Shown piece after piece: positions 45,730 to 54,174 of a DNA stretch of 64,000 nt. This stretch comes from Arenibacter sp041392165 (GTDB taxonomy: Bacteria > Bacteroidota > Bacteroidia > Flavobacteriales > Flavobacteriaceae). Both the position numbers and the translations under genes were made by a program. The notes under the pieces were generated by a model. It had not been told where the DNA came from. It saw only the letters and a list, made by a program, of their open reading frames with translations, and searched no databases. The first letter of the stretch is position 1; each line of letters opens with the position of its first letter. Location: assembly GCA_041392165.1 (NCBI GenBank), contig JAWKMN010000005.1, forward strand, positions 165,230-229,229, in the 5' to 3' direction.

Positions 45730-46269
45730 TTATTCCTTTTTCTGAAGGTTCTGGCTTAGCAGGTCTTTTAAAACATAAATGCCCACAAGAATAAATCCGG
45801 TAATCAGGGTAGGGGTGGCATATTCCCATTCCAGTATTTTTGTCAGGCTTCCAACAATTATGGCCAGGATACCAATGATCATCATTGTGTTCCACATAAA
45901 ATACGCAATATCACTAATAGTATCGTCCTTATCATCTATTAGATATGTTGTGCCTTCCATAATGATCCAAACAATGAAGGCGAGACTACCTATGACCAGA
46001 AAAAAATCAGTATGGGAAATATCCAAAATTTGAAAAATTCCATTAAGGGACCAGGACGTAACTAAAATTAATTTGTTGTATGGCAGAAATCCTTTTTTTG
46101 TTTTTCTCCAGAATCGCCATGCGTACAATACTCCAATAGCCAGAAGGGAAGTTAATATTAGGGGATTAGCCAACATAGTAACATGTGAAATCTTACATAA
46201 AAAACCTACCACAAGCAAGGAAATGGCAATTAATAAAGGTGTTCTTAAAATCTTCTTTTCTGTTTCCAT
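45730..46269 (-). CDS. Hypothetical membrane protein (5-6 helices)
   Basis: A 179-residue protein, almost entirely hydrophobic helices: PLLIAISLLVVGFLCKI, ANPLILTSLLAIGVLYAWRFW, LILVTSWSLNGIFQI, FLVIGSLAFIVWIIM, MMIIGILAIIVGSLTKI and a last helix ending in a basic tail (SQNLQKKE). No family recognised. Confidence 0.7.
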   Translation of the reverse strand: METEKKILRTPLLIAISLLVVGFLCKISHVTMLANPLILTSLLAIGVLYAWRFWRKTKKGFLPYNKLILVTSWSLNGIFQILDISHTDFFLVIGSLAFIVWIIMEGTTYLIDDKDDTISDIAYFMWNTMMIIGILAIIVGSLTKILEWEYATPTLITGFILVGIYVLKDLLSQNLQKKE

Positions 46270-46361
46270 AAAATGGTTTTTAAGATTCTTTGCATTCAGT
46301 TTTGGTATTACTGAATTGTCCTTGGCCCTGCTTCAAAAGACATTTCCCTGTGGTAATCTTG

Positions 46362-46805
46362 CTAAAGGACTTTGATATTGGCCTTTAGCCCTTGCATTAT
46401 GCCCAATATATTATCTACGGTTTCCTTTAAATAATATTTTATGAGTATGTGTGGGATTCGAATGGTGGTAAATCCGTTTTTAAAGGAGTGCATGGCTTCT
46501 TCCAGATCATTAATGGCTTGTTCGTGGGTTATGGAATGGTATTCCGTGTCGATTTCTATATTAAGCTTTACCCTGGATATAGCAATATCCACCGATTTTT
46601 TTCCGTCCCACCATTCCAACATTGGATTTACACCTGCCTTTTTTAGACCATAATATAACTGTATGGCTTCTTTGGGGGTTCTATTAAGTTTGATCAGCTT
46701 TTCCATGCGGTCTTTATGCTTGGTGCAAAGCGCTAGTCCTAAGAGCTCCATCGCACTTTTGTGGTCATGATGATCAAGCTCTTTGTTACAATCTAAACAT
46801 GTCAT
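46362..46805 (-). CDS. Zinc-ribbon plus DUF559-like (PD-(D/E)xK) putative nuclease
   Basis: A 147-residue protein with no confident annotation. The N-terminus has a possible zinc site (Cys3, Cys6, Cys27, His30). The C-terminal half follows the restriction-endonuclease-like DUF559 pattern: Asp73 in SVDIAI, Glu84-x-Asp86 in LNIEIDTEYH, His90, Asp100 in QAINDLEEAM and GFTTIRIPH as the Gly-Phe-x-Arg strand. Function is inference only. It ends 93 bases beyond the start of the adjacent membrane-protein gene on the same strand. Confidence 0.6.
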   Translation of the reverse strand: MTCLDCNKELDHHDHKSAMELLGLALCTKHKDRMEKLIKLNRTPKEAIQLYYGLKKAGVNPMLEWWDGKKSVDIAISRVKLNIEIDTEYHSITHEQAINDLEEAMHSFKNGFTTIRIPHILIKYYLKETVDNILGIMQGLKANIKVL

Positions 46806-47188
46806 TCAAGTAGGTTAAAAATTTAATTTGGGATTATTATAACCACAATTTTTTTGGAATATTATGTAAGGGCTATCCAAAGGGGCCATCTTTTAGACGA
46901 ACTGCATTTTTTTAGATGAACTACCTATTTTATAAACCACTTGGCCTTTTAAAAACAAATATTTTTCCACATTTTGGAATAACCCTATATATTTACATAT
47001 TGGCTTTTTGAAACTGTAAATAAGGGGTTGTAAAACCTGGTTACAACAATTGTTGCGACTTTTCTATTATATGTCCTTCCCATGGCTCAATAGGCTGAAA
47101 GGAATTTATGGAAGGGAATTTTGGTAGTGGCAACCATTATTAAGTTAAGGGATCCGTTGCACCGGGAACAAAAAGTATATTGCTGTTT
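46806..47188. other. Intergenic region upstream of pxpA with a 12-bp palindrome
   Basis: About 383 bases. The perfect palindrome CAACAATTGTTG (47044-47055) lies 134-163 bases before the possible pxpA starts and could be an operator. No other repeat or gene is seen. The reverse-strand frame at 47087-47359 is a shadow of pxpA. Confidence 0.4.
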
Positions 47189-47206
47189 ATGGGCGACTTT
47201 AAGGAT

Positions 47207-47942
47207 ATGATCAATATCGATATTAACTCGGATACAGGGGAAGGTATAGGCAATGAGCACAGTTAATGCCTTTAATTTCCTCTGTAATATTGCCTGTGGC
47301 GGCCATGCCAGTGATGTCGGTACCATGTTGCAGATAGCCTTATTGGCCAAAGAGCACAAGGTACTGATAGGGGCACACCCTTCCTATCCGGATAGGGCAA
47401 ATTTTGGAAGGACCAGTATCATAATGGCCAAGAATGAATTACAAAAAAGTATCCTGGCCCAAATAGGGGACTTAAATACTGTGCTAACATCCTTGGGTAT
47501 TGGGCTAAACCATATAAAACCCCATGGTGCCCTATATAATGACGTGGCCATGGACAGAGGATTGGCCTTAATGTTTTTGGATAGTATTGAAAAATATAAA
47601 GAAGAAGTTTTTTTGTATGTTCCCTGTGGTTCAAAAATTGCGGAAGAAGCGCTGCGCTTGGGATTTAGAATAAAATACGAGGCGTTTGCCGATCGCAATT
47701 ACAATGAAGACCTCTCCCTAGTTTCCAGGGAAGACCCTTTGGCCATGATACAGGATCCCAAAGCCGTTAAAGATCATTTACTTGCTATGGTTACAAAAGG
47801 CAGGGTTTTGACAATTTCCGGGAAGGCCGTAAACATTAAAGCGGACACTTATTGTATTCACGGGGATTCTCCCATGGCATTACAAATATTAACGTATCTT
47901 TCCAAACATTTACCAAAGAACCAAATCTTAATAAAGAAGTGA
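47207..47942 (+). pseudogene. pxpA: 5-oxoprolinase subunit A (LamB/YcsF), frameshifted near its 5' end
   Basis: ATG 47207 (or 47189) opens INIDINSDTGEGIGNEH, the family N-terminus, then hits a stop. Adding one base near 47258-47262 (CAC|AG) gives the expected QLMPLISS, and another near 47281-47284 restores CNIACGGHASDVG, after which the frame stays open to the stop at 47942 with VLIGAHPSYPDRANFGR, HIKPHGALYND and YEAFADRNYNEDLSLVSR, all typical of PxpA. Intact length would be about 245 residues. It acts with PxpB/PxpC to hydrolyse 5-oxoproline to glutamate using ATP. Both lesions are single-base deletions, so sequencing error is likely. Confidence 0.82.
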
Positions 47943-48673
47943 ATTGTTTCAACATATCCGTAAGACAATTTGGTGCCCATGCCATTTTGGTGGAGTGGCC
48001 CGATAAGGTGGAAGAATCCATTTTGCTTGAAATTCTTCAATTCATCGAATACTTAAAAAAACACCTGGGAGAAAAGGACTGGGAGTATGTACCCGCTTAT
48101 AATTCCCTTACTTTGATATGTAAGGACACCGTTCTCGATTTTGATTACTTCAAACCCAAGATCAAGGAATGGTACACTGCAAAAGGAACCATAGAACCTG
48201 CTACCCGGTACCTTTGGAAACTACCTGTATGTTATGATATAAAATTTGGGTTGGATCTAGAGGAAGTGTCCGAAAAATTAGGCATGTCCATAGATGAAAT
48301 TACAGCTTTGCACTCACAAAGCCTATATACGGTATATGGCATAGGTTTTTTACCTGGCTTTATGTACCTGGGAGGCATACCTAAGGCTTTGGAGGTTCCT
48401 CGTAAATCCACTCCTAGACCCAAGGTAACCATGGGTTCTGTTGGTCTGGCGGGAAAACAAACGGGAATTTATCCCCAGGATTCACCTGGAGGATGGAACA
48501 TAATAGGAAAATGTCCGGTCCCCATGTTCGATTTAAAAAAAGAAAGTCCATGTTTTGTTAAAGTGGGCGATAAAATACAGTTTTACCCTATTTCCATGGC
48601 AGAATACGAGTTACATAAAATTGAAAGCGAGGTTGGGATTTATAAACTTGAAAAAAAAGTTTTGGATGCTTAA
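47939..48673 (+). CDS. pxpB: 5-oxoprolinase subunit B (allophanate hydrolase subunit 1 family)
   Basis: A 244-residue protein starting at GTG 47939, whose last bases overlap the pxpA stop (GTGA), as usual for coupled genes; the frame is open further up, but that region is pxpA. The family blocks FNISVRQFGAHAILVEWP, YGIGFLPGFMYLGGIP, VPRKSTPRPKVTMGSVGLAG and TGIYPQDSPGGWNIIGKCP are clear. Partner of PxpA and PxpC in ATP-dependent 5-oxoproline cleavage. Confidence 0.9.
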   Translation: MNCFNISVRQFGAHAILVEWPDKVEESILLEILQFIEYLKKHLGEKDWEYVPAYNSLTLICKDTVLDFDYFKPKIKEWYTAKGTIEPATRYLWKLPVCYDIKFGLDLEEVSEKLGMSIDEITALHSQSLYTVYGIGFLPGFMYLGGIPKALEVPRKSTPRPKVTMGSVGLAGKQTGIYPQDSPGGWNIIGKCPVPMFDLKKESPCFVKVGDKIQFYPISMAEYELHKIESEVGIYKLEKKVLDA

Positions 48674-49505
48674 TATTTTAAAATCGGGCTTTTTCACAAC
48701 GGTTCAGGATTCGGGAAGATTTGGATTCAGGGATAAGGGTGTTCCGGTGGCAGGGGCCATGGATTCCTACACGGTATCCAAGTTAAATTTATTGCTGGAA
48801 AATGATAAAGACAGTGCTATCCTGGAAATTACGATGACGGGACCTACATTGGAATTTGAACTGGATACCTATATTGTTCTAGGCGGTGCGGAAATGTCGG
48901 TTACCCTGAACGATATAGGTATTGAAAATTACAAAGTGTATAAGGTCAAAGCCGGTGATGTCCTGTCCTATGGCAAGTTAATTAAAGGGTACAGGGCTTA
49001 TTTGGGAATCAAGGGCGGTTTCATAACACCAACGGTATTGGGAAGCAGGTCTTTTTATAAACCCATTACCGAACAGGATCGCATTAATAAAATGTCCGGT
49101 CTACCTTATAACAGATGTAAACTGTTCAGTCCCAAAATATCAAAACTTAAAGTAGACTCTATTTTGGACAAATCCCAATTGGAGGTATATAAAGGTCCAG
49201 AATATGGACTGTTGACGGATAAACAATTGGCCCAGATATTCTATAAGGAATTTTCAGCGGCCAATGAGAATAACCGAATGGCATATCAATTCAATGAATC
49301 AATTGAAGGCTATGCCGGTTCCATGTTGACCTCGGCCACGCTACCCGGTACAATACAACTTACCCCAGCAGGAAAATTGATCGTATTGATGAAGGATGGT
49401 CAGACCACGGGGGGGTATCCCAGGATATTGCAGTTATCGGACATGGCCATATCCATTTTGTCGCAAAAAAAATCCGGAGACATTATAAGCTACAAATTAA
49501 AATAG
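48666..49505 (+). CDS. pxpC: 5-oxoprolinase subunit C (biotin-dependent carboxyltransferase-like, AHS2)
   Basis: A 279-residue protein starting at ATG 48666 inside the end of pxpB. It begins NILKSGFFTTVQDSGRFGFR, then VPVAGAMDSYTVSKLNLLL, LEITMTGPTLEFE, AYLGIKGGF and LTPAGKLIVLMKDGQTTGGYPRI, the AHS2/PxpC pattern. The pxpA, B and C genes overlap in this order, so they form one operon. Confidence 0.9.
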   Translation: MLNILKSGFFTTVQDSGRFGFRDKGVPVAGAMDSYTVSKLNLLLENDKDSAILEITMTGPTLEFELDTYIVLGGAEMSVTLNDIGIENYKVYKVKAGDVLSYGKLIKGYRAYLGIKGGFITPTVLGSRSFYKPITEQDRINKMSGLPYNRCKLFSPKISKLKVDSILDKSQLEVYKGPEYGLLTDKQLAQIFYKEFSAANENNRMAYQFNESIEGYAGSMLTSATLPGTIQLTPAGKLIVLMKDGQTTGGYPRILQLSDMAISILSQKKSGDIISYKLK

Positions 49506-49522
49506 GTAATGAAAATTATTTC

Positions 49523-49553
49523 TTTGTCAATTAAATAATAATGCCTAATTTTG
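49523..49553 (+). promoter_or_regulatory. ilv operon promoter (TTTG-N19-TAATTTTG)
   Basis: TTTG at 49523-49526 and TAATTTTG at 49546-49553 with a 19-base spacer match the Bacteroidetes housekeeping promoter. The start point would fall around 49558-49560, right at the ATG of the leader peptide. A second -7-like box, TATCTTTG (49873-49880), lies past the terminator and might give unattenuated transcripts. Confidence 0.7.
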
Positions 49554-49558
49554 GGAAT

Positions 49559-49606
49559 ATGAAAATAAATAAAAACATAATCCAATTGATTATTGTCGTC
49601 CCGTAA
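49559..49606 (+). CDS. ilv leader peptide (15 aa)
   Basis: A 15-codon frame encoding MKINKNIIQLIIVVP, of which eight residues are Ile, Leu or Val (5 Ile, 1 Leu, 2 Val). It ends just before segment 2 of the attenuator, and the two Val codons overlap segment 1. Content and position are those of a classical attenuation leader peptide. With the promoter at 49546-49553, translation would begin at or very near the 5' end. Confidence 0.72.
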   Translation: MKINKNIIQLIIVVP

Positions 49607-49677
49607 CTGGGATGATACGGATTTCTTTTTATTTAAAAAAGCCTGTATCACACCTATCTGATACAGGCTTTTTTTTT
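49595..49677 (+). promoter_or_regulatory. Transcription attenuator of the ilv operon
   Basis: Segment 1 GTCGTCCC (49595-49602, inside the leader codons) pairs with segment 2 GGGATGAT (49609-49616) over 8 bp including G-U pairs. Segment 2 (TGATACGG, 49613-49620) can instead pair with segment 3 CCTGTATCA (49642-49650). Segment 3 AAGCCTGTATCA (49639-49650) pairs with segment 4 TGATACAGGCTT (49659-49670), a perfect 12-bp terminator stem with an 8-base loop and T-run to 49677. Ribosome stalling at Ile/Val codons would free segment 2 and favour antitermination. Confidence 0.82.
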
Positions 49678-49930
49678 AGGTTTTATCCCATTATAATTTG
49701 GAACATGTTCTTTTTTAAGTCGCAACAAAGGGTTTGTCTAAGAATAAAAACCTACTGGATATGATATGATTTATATGTTTAAATAACTGTAAATCAATAA
49801 TTTAAAATTAAATTATTATAATTGAATTTAAATCAATTTTTTATGTTAAAAATCAAAGGTTTTTTAAACTTTTATCTTTGATCGTCGTAATTTATATAGG
49901 ATAGTACTAAAATACAAAGTATACAAATTA

Positions 49931-51613
49931 ATGGAATTAAATAAATTTAGTAAACAGGTTACACAAGATCCAACATTGCCGGCTGCACAAGCTATGTTGC
50001 ACGCCATAGGTTTAACTGATGAGGATTTGCAAAAACCTTTAGTAGGTATAGCCAGTACAGGTTACGAGGGCAATCCCTGTAATATGCATTTGAACAACTT
50101 GGCCACCTATATTAAAAAAGGTACCGAAAATGCCGGCTTAACGGGATTGATCTTCAATACTATAGGCGTTAGTGACGGAATAGCAAACGGTACACCTGGA
50201 ATGCGATATTCATTGCCTTCCAGAGATATTATAGCAGACTCCATGGAGACCGTGGTAGAAGGAATGAGTTATGACGGTCTAATAACCGTTGTTGGCTGTG
50301 ATAAAAATATGCCTGGTGCCTTAATGGCCATGTTGCGATTAAATAGACCTTCTGTATTGGTGTATGGGGGAACCATTGCTTCGGGTTGTCATAATGGAAA
50401 AAAATTGGACATTATTTCTGCCTTCGAGGCTTATGGCCAAAAGGTAGCGGGAACCATTGATGAGTCCGAATTTAAAGAAGTTATTCATAAAGCGTGTCCA
50501 GGTGCCGGTGCTTGTGGCGGTATGTATACGGCCAACACTATGGCTTCTGCTATTGAGGCCCTGGGGATGTCGTTGCCATTTAATTCTTCCAATCCGGCAG
50601 TAAGCAATAATAAATTAAAGGAGGAGGAGTCCGTGAGGGCAGGTGAGGCATTACGCCTTTTATTGGAACGGGACATTAAGCCTTCGGATATCGTTACCAA
50701 AAAATCTTTGGAGAATGCTTTCAGATTGGTTATCGTTCTTGGGGGGTCCACTAACGCGGTACTTCACTTTTTGGCCATAGCAAAAGCGGCACAGATAGAA
50801 TTTACATTGGACGATTGTAAGCGATTAAGCGAAAGCACTCCTTTATTGGCAGATCTTAAGCCAAGCGGGAAATATTCAATGGAAGAATTGCACGGTGTTG
50901 GTGGAATTCCCGGGGTACTCAAATATATGTTGGACAACGACTTGCTCCATGGTGATTGTTTAACGGTTACGGGTAAGACCTTGGCAGAAAACTTAAAAAA
51001 TGTTCCCAATCTGATTGAGGGACAAGATATTATAAGCACCTTGGATAAGCCTATAAAAGAAACGGGGCACATTCGTATTCTTTTCGGAAACTTGGCCACA
51101 GAGGGTGCTGTTGCAAAAATTACCGGAAAGGAAGGCCTATTCTTTAAGGGAACGGCCAATGTGTTCGATGGAGAGGATGCGGTAAATGCAGGAATAAAAA
51201 ATGGTAAGGTTAAAAAAGGGGACGTGGTGGTGATCAGATATGAAGGTCCAAAAGGAGGACCGGGCATGCCGGAAATGCTAAAGCCAACATCCTCCATTAT
51301 GGGAGCTGGCTTGGGCAAGGATGTTGCCCTGATTACCGATGGCCGTTTTTCTGGCGGTTCCCATGGTTTTGTAGTAGGTCATGTAGCACCTGAAGCCCAA
51401 GATGGAGGTAATATCGCCTTGGTGGAAAATGGGGATATTATTGCAATAGATGCTGTAAACAATACCATAAATATTGAAATTTCGGAAGAAGAATTAGAGA
51501 AAAGAAAGGCCAAATGGACCGCGCCAAAGTTAAAATTTCAGCGTGGAATCCTCTATAAATATGCAAAAACAGTTTCGTCCGCGTCCAAAGGATGTGTTAC
51601 GGATGAATTTTAA
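49931..51613 (+). CDS. ilvD: Dihydroxy-acid dehydratase
   Basis: A 560-residue Fe-S enzyme of isoleucine/valine synthesis, dehydrating 2,3-dihydroxy acids to 2-oxo acids. Cluster cysteines are in GYEGNPCNMHLN, VVGCDKNMPGALMAM and HKACPGAGACGGMYTANTM. YEGPKGGPGMPEML and DGRFSGGSHGFVVGHVAPEA are conserved C-terminal blocks. It is the first structural gene after the attenuator. Confidence 0.97.
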   Translation: MELNKFSKQVTQDPTLPAAQAMLHAIGLTDEDLQKPLVGIASTGYEGNPCNMHLNNLATYIKKGTENAGLTGLIFNTIGVSDGIANGTPGMRYSLPSRDIIADSMETVVEGMSYDGLITVVGCDKNMPGALMAMLRLNRPSVLVYGGTIASGCHNGKKLDIISAFEAYGQKVAGTIDESEFKEVIHKACPGAGACGGMYTANTMASAIEALGMSLPFNSSNPAVSNNKLKEEESVRAGEALRLLLERDIKPSDIVTKKSLENAFRLVIVLGGSTNAVLHFLAIAKAAQIEFTLDDCKRLSESTPLLADLKPSGKYSMEELHGVGGIPGVLKYMLDNDLLHGDCLTVTGKTLAENLKNVPNLIEGQDIISTLDKPIKETGHIRILFGNLATEGAVAKITGKEGLFFKGTANVFDGEDAVNAGIKNGKVKKGDVVVIRYEGPKGGPGMPEMLKPTSSIMGAGLGKDVALITDGRFSGGSHGFVVGHVAPEAQDGGNIALVENGDIIAIDAVNNTINIEISEEELEKRKAKWTAPKLKFQRGILYKYAKTVSSASKGCVTDEF

Positions 51614-51616
51614 TAG

Positions 51617-51740
51617 TAAACTACCTCCGGGCAAACCCGCCTGAACGGAAACGGGCAGGCCCGTGGGGCATTGAAAAGAATTTTGTATTTAGATTTCGAC
51701 GCAAGCGTTGGAGCATTTAAATCTCGATTGTCGAGTAAAA
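51617..51740 (+). repeat. Dispersed intergenic element, copy 3 (124 bp), inside the ilv operon
   Basis: Begins TAAACTACCTC 3 bases after the ilvD stop and ends CTCGATTGTCGAG plus TAAAA. Shared core GATTTCGACGCAAGCGTTGG; it carries the ACCCGCCTGAACGGAAACGG insert that copy 2 lacks. It separates ilvD from ilvB within an operon. Confidence 0.82.
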
Positions 51741-51807
51741 CGGTTTCTGAAAAAGGAAATTATAAGGGTAGAAATACCAAATATGTTAACCGATTAGGGC
51801 TACAATT

Positions 51808-53541
51808 ATGGAAACATTGAAAAAGGAAAAAACAGCATCGACTAAGAAGGTCACGAAGAGAATAAGTGGTGCTGAGGCTATCATCCACTGCCTGTTGGCC
51901 GAAGGTGTAGATTTGATTTATGGATATCCCGGTGGGGCCATTATGCCCTTGTACGATGAGCTGTATAAATTTCAGGACAAACTTACACATGTCCTGACCA
52001 GACATGAACAGGGTGCTACCCATGCGGCACAGGGCTATGCCAGGGTAACCGGAAAAGTAGGTGTGGCCGTGGCTACCTCAGGTCCGGGGGCCACCAATTT
52101 AATTACCGGTATTGCCGATGCCCAGATAGATTCTACGCCCATGGTCTGTATTACTGGCCAGGTAGCCCGACATTTGCTGGGGTCCGATGCTTTCCAGGAA
52201 ACCGATATTATTGGAATTTCCACTCCGGTAACCAAATGGAACTGTCAAGTAACCAAAGCTTCTGAAATTCCAGAGGTCTTGGCAAAGGCATTCTATATTG
52301 CCAAATCCGGTAGGCCAGGACCCGTACTGGTAGATATTACCAAAAATGCACAGGTGGATGAATTCGACTTTTCGTACGAGCATTGTACCGGGGTCCGCAG
52401 TTACAACCCTTACCCTAAACCGGATATAAAAGCCATTGAGGAAGCGGCCCATTTGATCAATACCGCCCAAAGGCCCTTTATCGTTTTCGGGCAGGGAGTA
52501 ATTTTGGGAAAGGCCGAGGAACAACTTAAAAACTTGGTAGAGAAAGCGGGCATTCCTGCTGCCTGGACCATACTTGGACTTTCCGCTATGGATACGGATC
52601 ACCCATTAAATGTAGGTATGGTAGGTATGCATGGTAATTATGGCCCTAATTTATTGACCAATGAATGCGATGTGCTCATTGCGATCGGTATGCGTTTTGA
52701 CGATAGGGTTACGGGAAATTTGGATACCTATGCCAAGCAGGCAAAAATTATACATTTCGATATAGATCCCGCTGAAATAAATAAAAATGTTAAGGCAGAT
52801 GTAGCGGTATTGGGCGATTCCAAGGTAACCTTGGACCTTTTACTGCCATTGATAAAAGCCAATTCCCATGAATCCTGGCACGATGAATTTAAGAAAAAAT
52901 ATAAGATAGAATTTGACCAGATCATCAAAAATGATGTCTACCCTACCAAGGAGAAACTTACCATGGCAGAAGTTATTGAGGAGATCAATATAGCCAGTGG
53001 GCATAGGGCCATAATTGTTTCGGACGTTGGGCAGCATCAAATGATCGCCTGTAGATATGCCAAATTCAAACAAACCAAAAGCAATGTTACCTCTGGTGGA
53101 CTGGGAACTATGGGCTTTGCACTGCCCGCTGCTATAGGAGCCAAAATGGGGGCCATGGACAGGGAAGTGGTTGCCATTATTGGAGATGGGGGATACCAAA
53201 TGACCATTCAGGAACTGGGGACTATCTTCCAGAACAGGACCCCTGTTAAGATCGTAGTGCTGAATAATGATCATTTGGGAATGGTACGCCAATGGCAGGA
53301 GCTCTTCTTTCAAAGTAGGTATGCTTCCACTGTAATGGTAAATCCGGACTTTGTGAAAATTGCAGAGGGTTACCATATAGAATCCAAGCGCATCAGTGAA
53401 AGAAAGGATTTAAAGGCTACTATAAAAGAGATGTTGGCCTCCAAAGAAGCTTACTTTTTGGAAGTCAAAGTAGAAAAAGAGGACAATGTATTTCCTATGA
53501 TCCCATCAGGGGCATCTGTAACGGATATACGTTTAAAATAA
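51808..53541 (+). CDS. ilvB: Acetolactate synthase large subunit, biosynthetic type
   Basis: A 577-residue TPP enzyme that condenses pyruvate with pyruvate or 2-oxobutyrate. The TPP-activating Glu is in HEQGATHAAQGYAR; the FAD/central domain has MVGMHGNYGPNLL; the diphosphate-binding motif begins IIGDGGYQMTIQELGTIFQN, then NNDHLGMVRQWQELFF. Length is normal for the catalytic subunit. The regulatory subunit gene follows after 62 bases. Confidence 0.97.
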   Translation: METLKKEKTASTKKVTKRISGAEAIIHCLLAEGVDLIYGYPGGAIMPLYDELYKFQDKLTHVLTRHEQGATHAAQGYARVTGKVGVAVATSGPGATNLITGIADAQIDSTPMVCITGQVARHLLGSDAFQETDIIGISTPVTKWNCQVTKASEIPEVLAKAFYIAKSGRPGPVLVDITKNAQVDEFDFSYEHCTGVRSYNPYPKPDIKAIEEAAHLINTAQRPFIVFGQGVILGKAEEQLKNLVEKAGIPAAWTILGLSAMDTDHPLNVGMVGMHGNYGPNLLTNECDVLIAIGMRFDDRVTGNLDTYAKQAKIIHFDIDPAEINKNVKADVAVLGDSKVTLDLLLPLIKANSHESWHDEFKKKYKIEFDQIIKNDVYPTKEKLTMAEVIEEINIASGHRAIIVSDVGQHQMIACRYAKFKQTKSNVTSGGLGTMGFALPAAIGAKMGAMDREVVAIIGDGGYQMTIQELGTIFQNRTPVKIVVLNNDHLGMVRQWQELFFQSRYASTVMVNPDFVKIAEGYHIESKRISERKDLKATIKEMLASKEAYFLEVKVEKEDNVFPMIPSGASVTDIRLK

Positions 53542-53603
53542 AATCAATATTAATTTAAATAGCCTATTGCCTCTTGTTTTGGATAGAGGATCGGTAAGAG
53601 GAT

Positions 53604-54128
53604 ATGGAAAATAAATGGTTTACAATTTCAGTATATTCCGAGAACAGTGTAGGGTTACTGAACAGAATATCAGGGATATTTTTAAAACGTCATATAAACA
53701 TTGAGAGTTTAAATGTTTCCAAATCGGAAATAGACCATGTGTCAAAATTTACAATTGTAGTGTACACTACAGAAGATTGGGTGCGCAATATTGTGGGACA
53801 GGTTGAAAAGCAGATCGAGGTTATAAAGGCCTTCTACCATACCGATGAAGAAACCATATATCAGGAATCGGCATTGTTTAAAGTGGCCTCCGCCTTGTTG
53901 TTCGATGAACGAAATATCCAAAACATCATTAAAGACAGCAATTCCCAAATTGTTACGGTGTCCAGGGAATTCTTCGTTTTGGCAAAGACCGGAAGAAGAA
54001 ATGAAATTGACGAGATGTACCAACAATTGGCACCTTATGGCATTATGCAATTTGTACGCTCGGGGCGGATAGCGGTTACAAAATCGGAAATGAAGATTTC
54101 ATCATTGTTAAAAGAGTTTAATCAATAA
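53604..54128 (+). CDS. ilvN: Acetolactate synthase small (regulatory) subunit
   Basis: A 174-residue subunit with an N-terminal ACT domain that binds valine for feedback control (WFTISVYSENSVGLLNRISG then FLKRHINIESLNVSKSE) and a C-terminal IlvH-like domain (IIKDSNSQIVTVSREFFVLA). It stabilises and regulates IlvB. Also annotated ilvH; the ACT start is complete. Confidence 0.93.
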   Translation: MENKWFTISVYSENSVGLLNRISGIFLKRHINIESLNVSKSEIDHVSKFTIVVYTTEDWVRNIVGQVEKQIEVIKAFYHTDEETIYQESALFKVASALLFDERNIQNIIKDSNSQIVTVSREFFVLAKTGRRNEIDEMYQQLAPYGIMQFVRSGRIAVTKSEMKISSLLKEFNQ

Positions 54129-54174
54129 ATAATCAAGCCCGAAACTAATCGGGAAATAAAATCGAGTTTAAAAA

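Noticed and set aside
47087..47359. 90-codon minus-strand frame over the pxpA start
   Set aside because: Overlaps the conserved pxpA N-terminus on the other strand; no motif.
50764..51318. 184-codon minus-strand frame inside ilvD
   Set aside because: Antisense to a conserved ilvD coding region; composition follows the sense codons.
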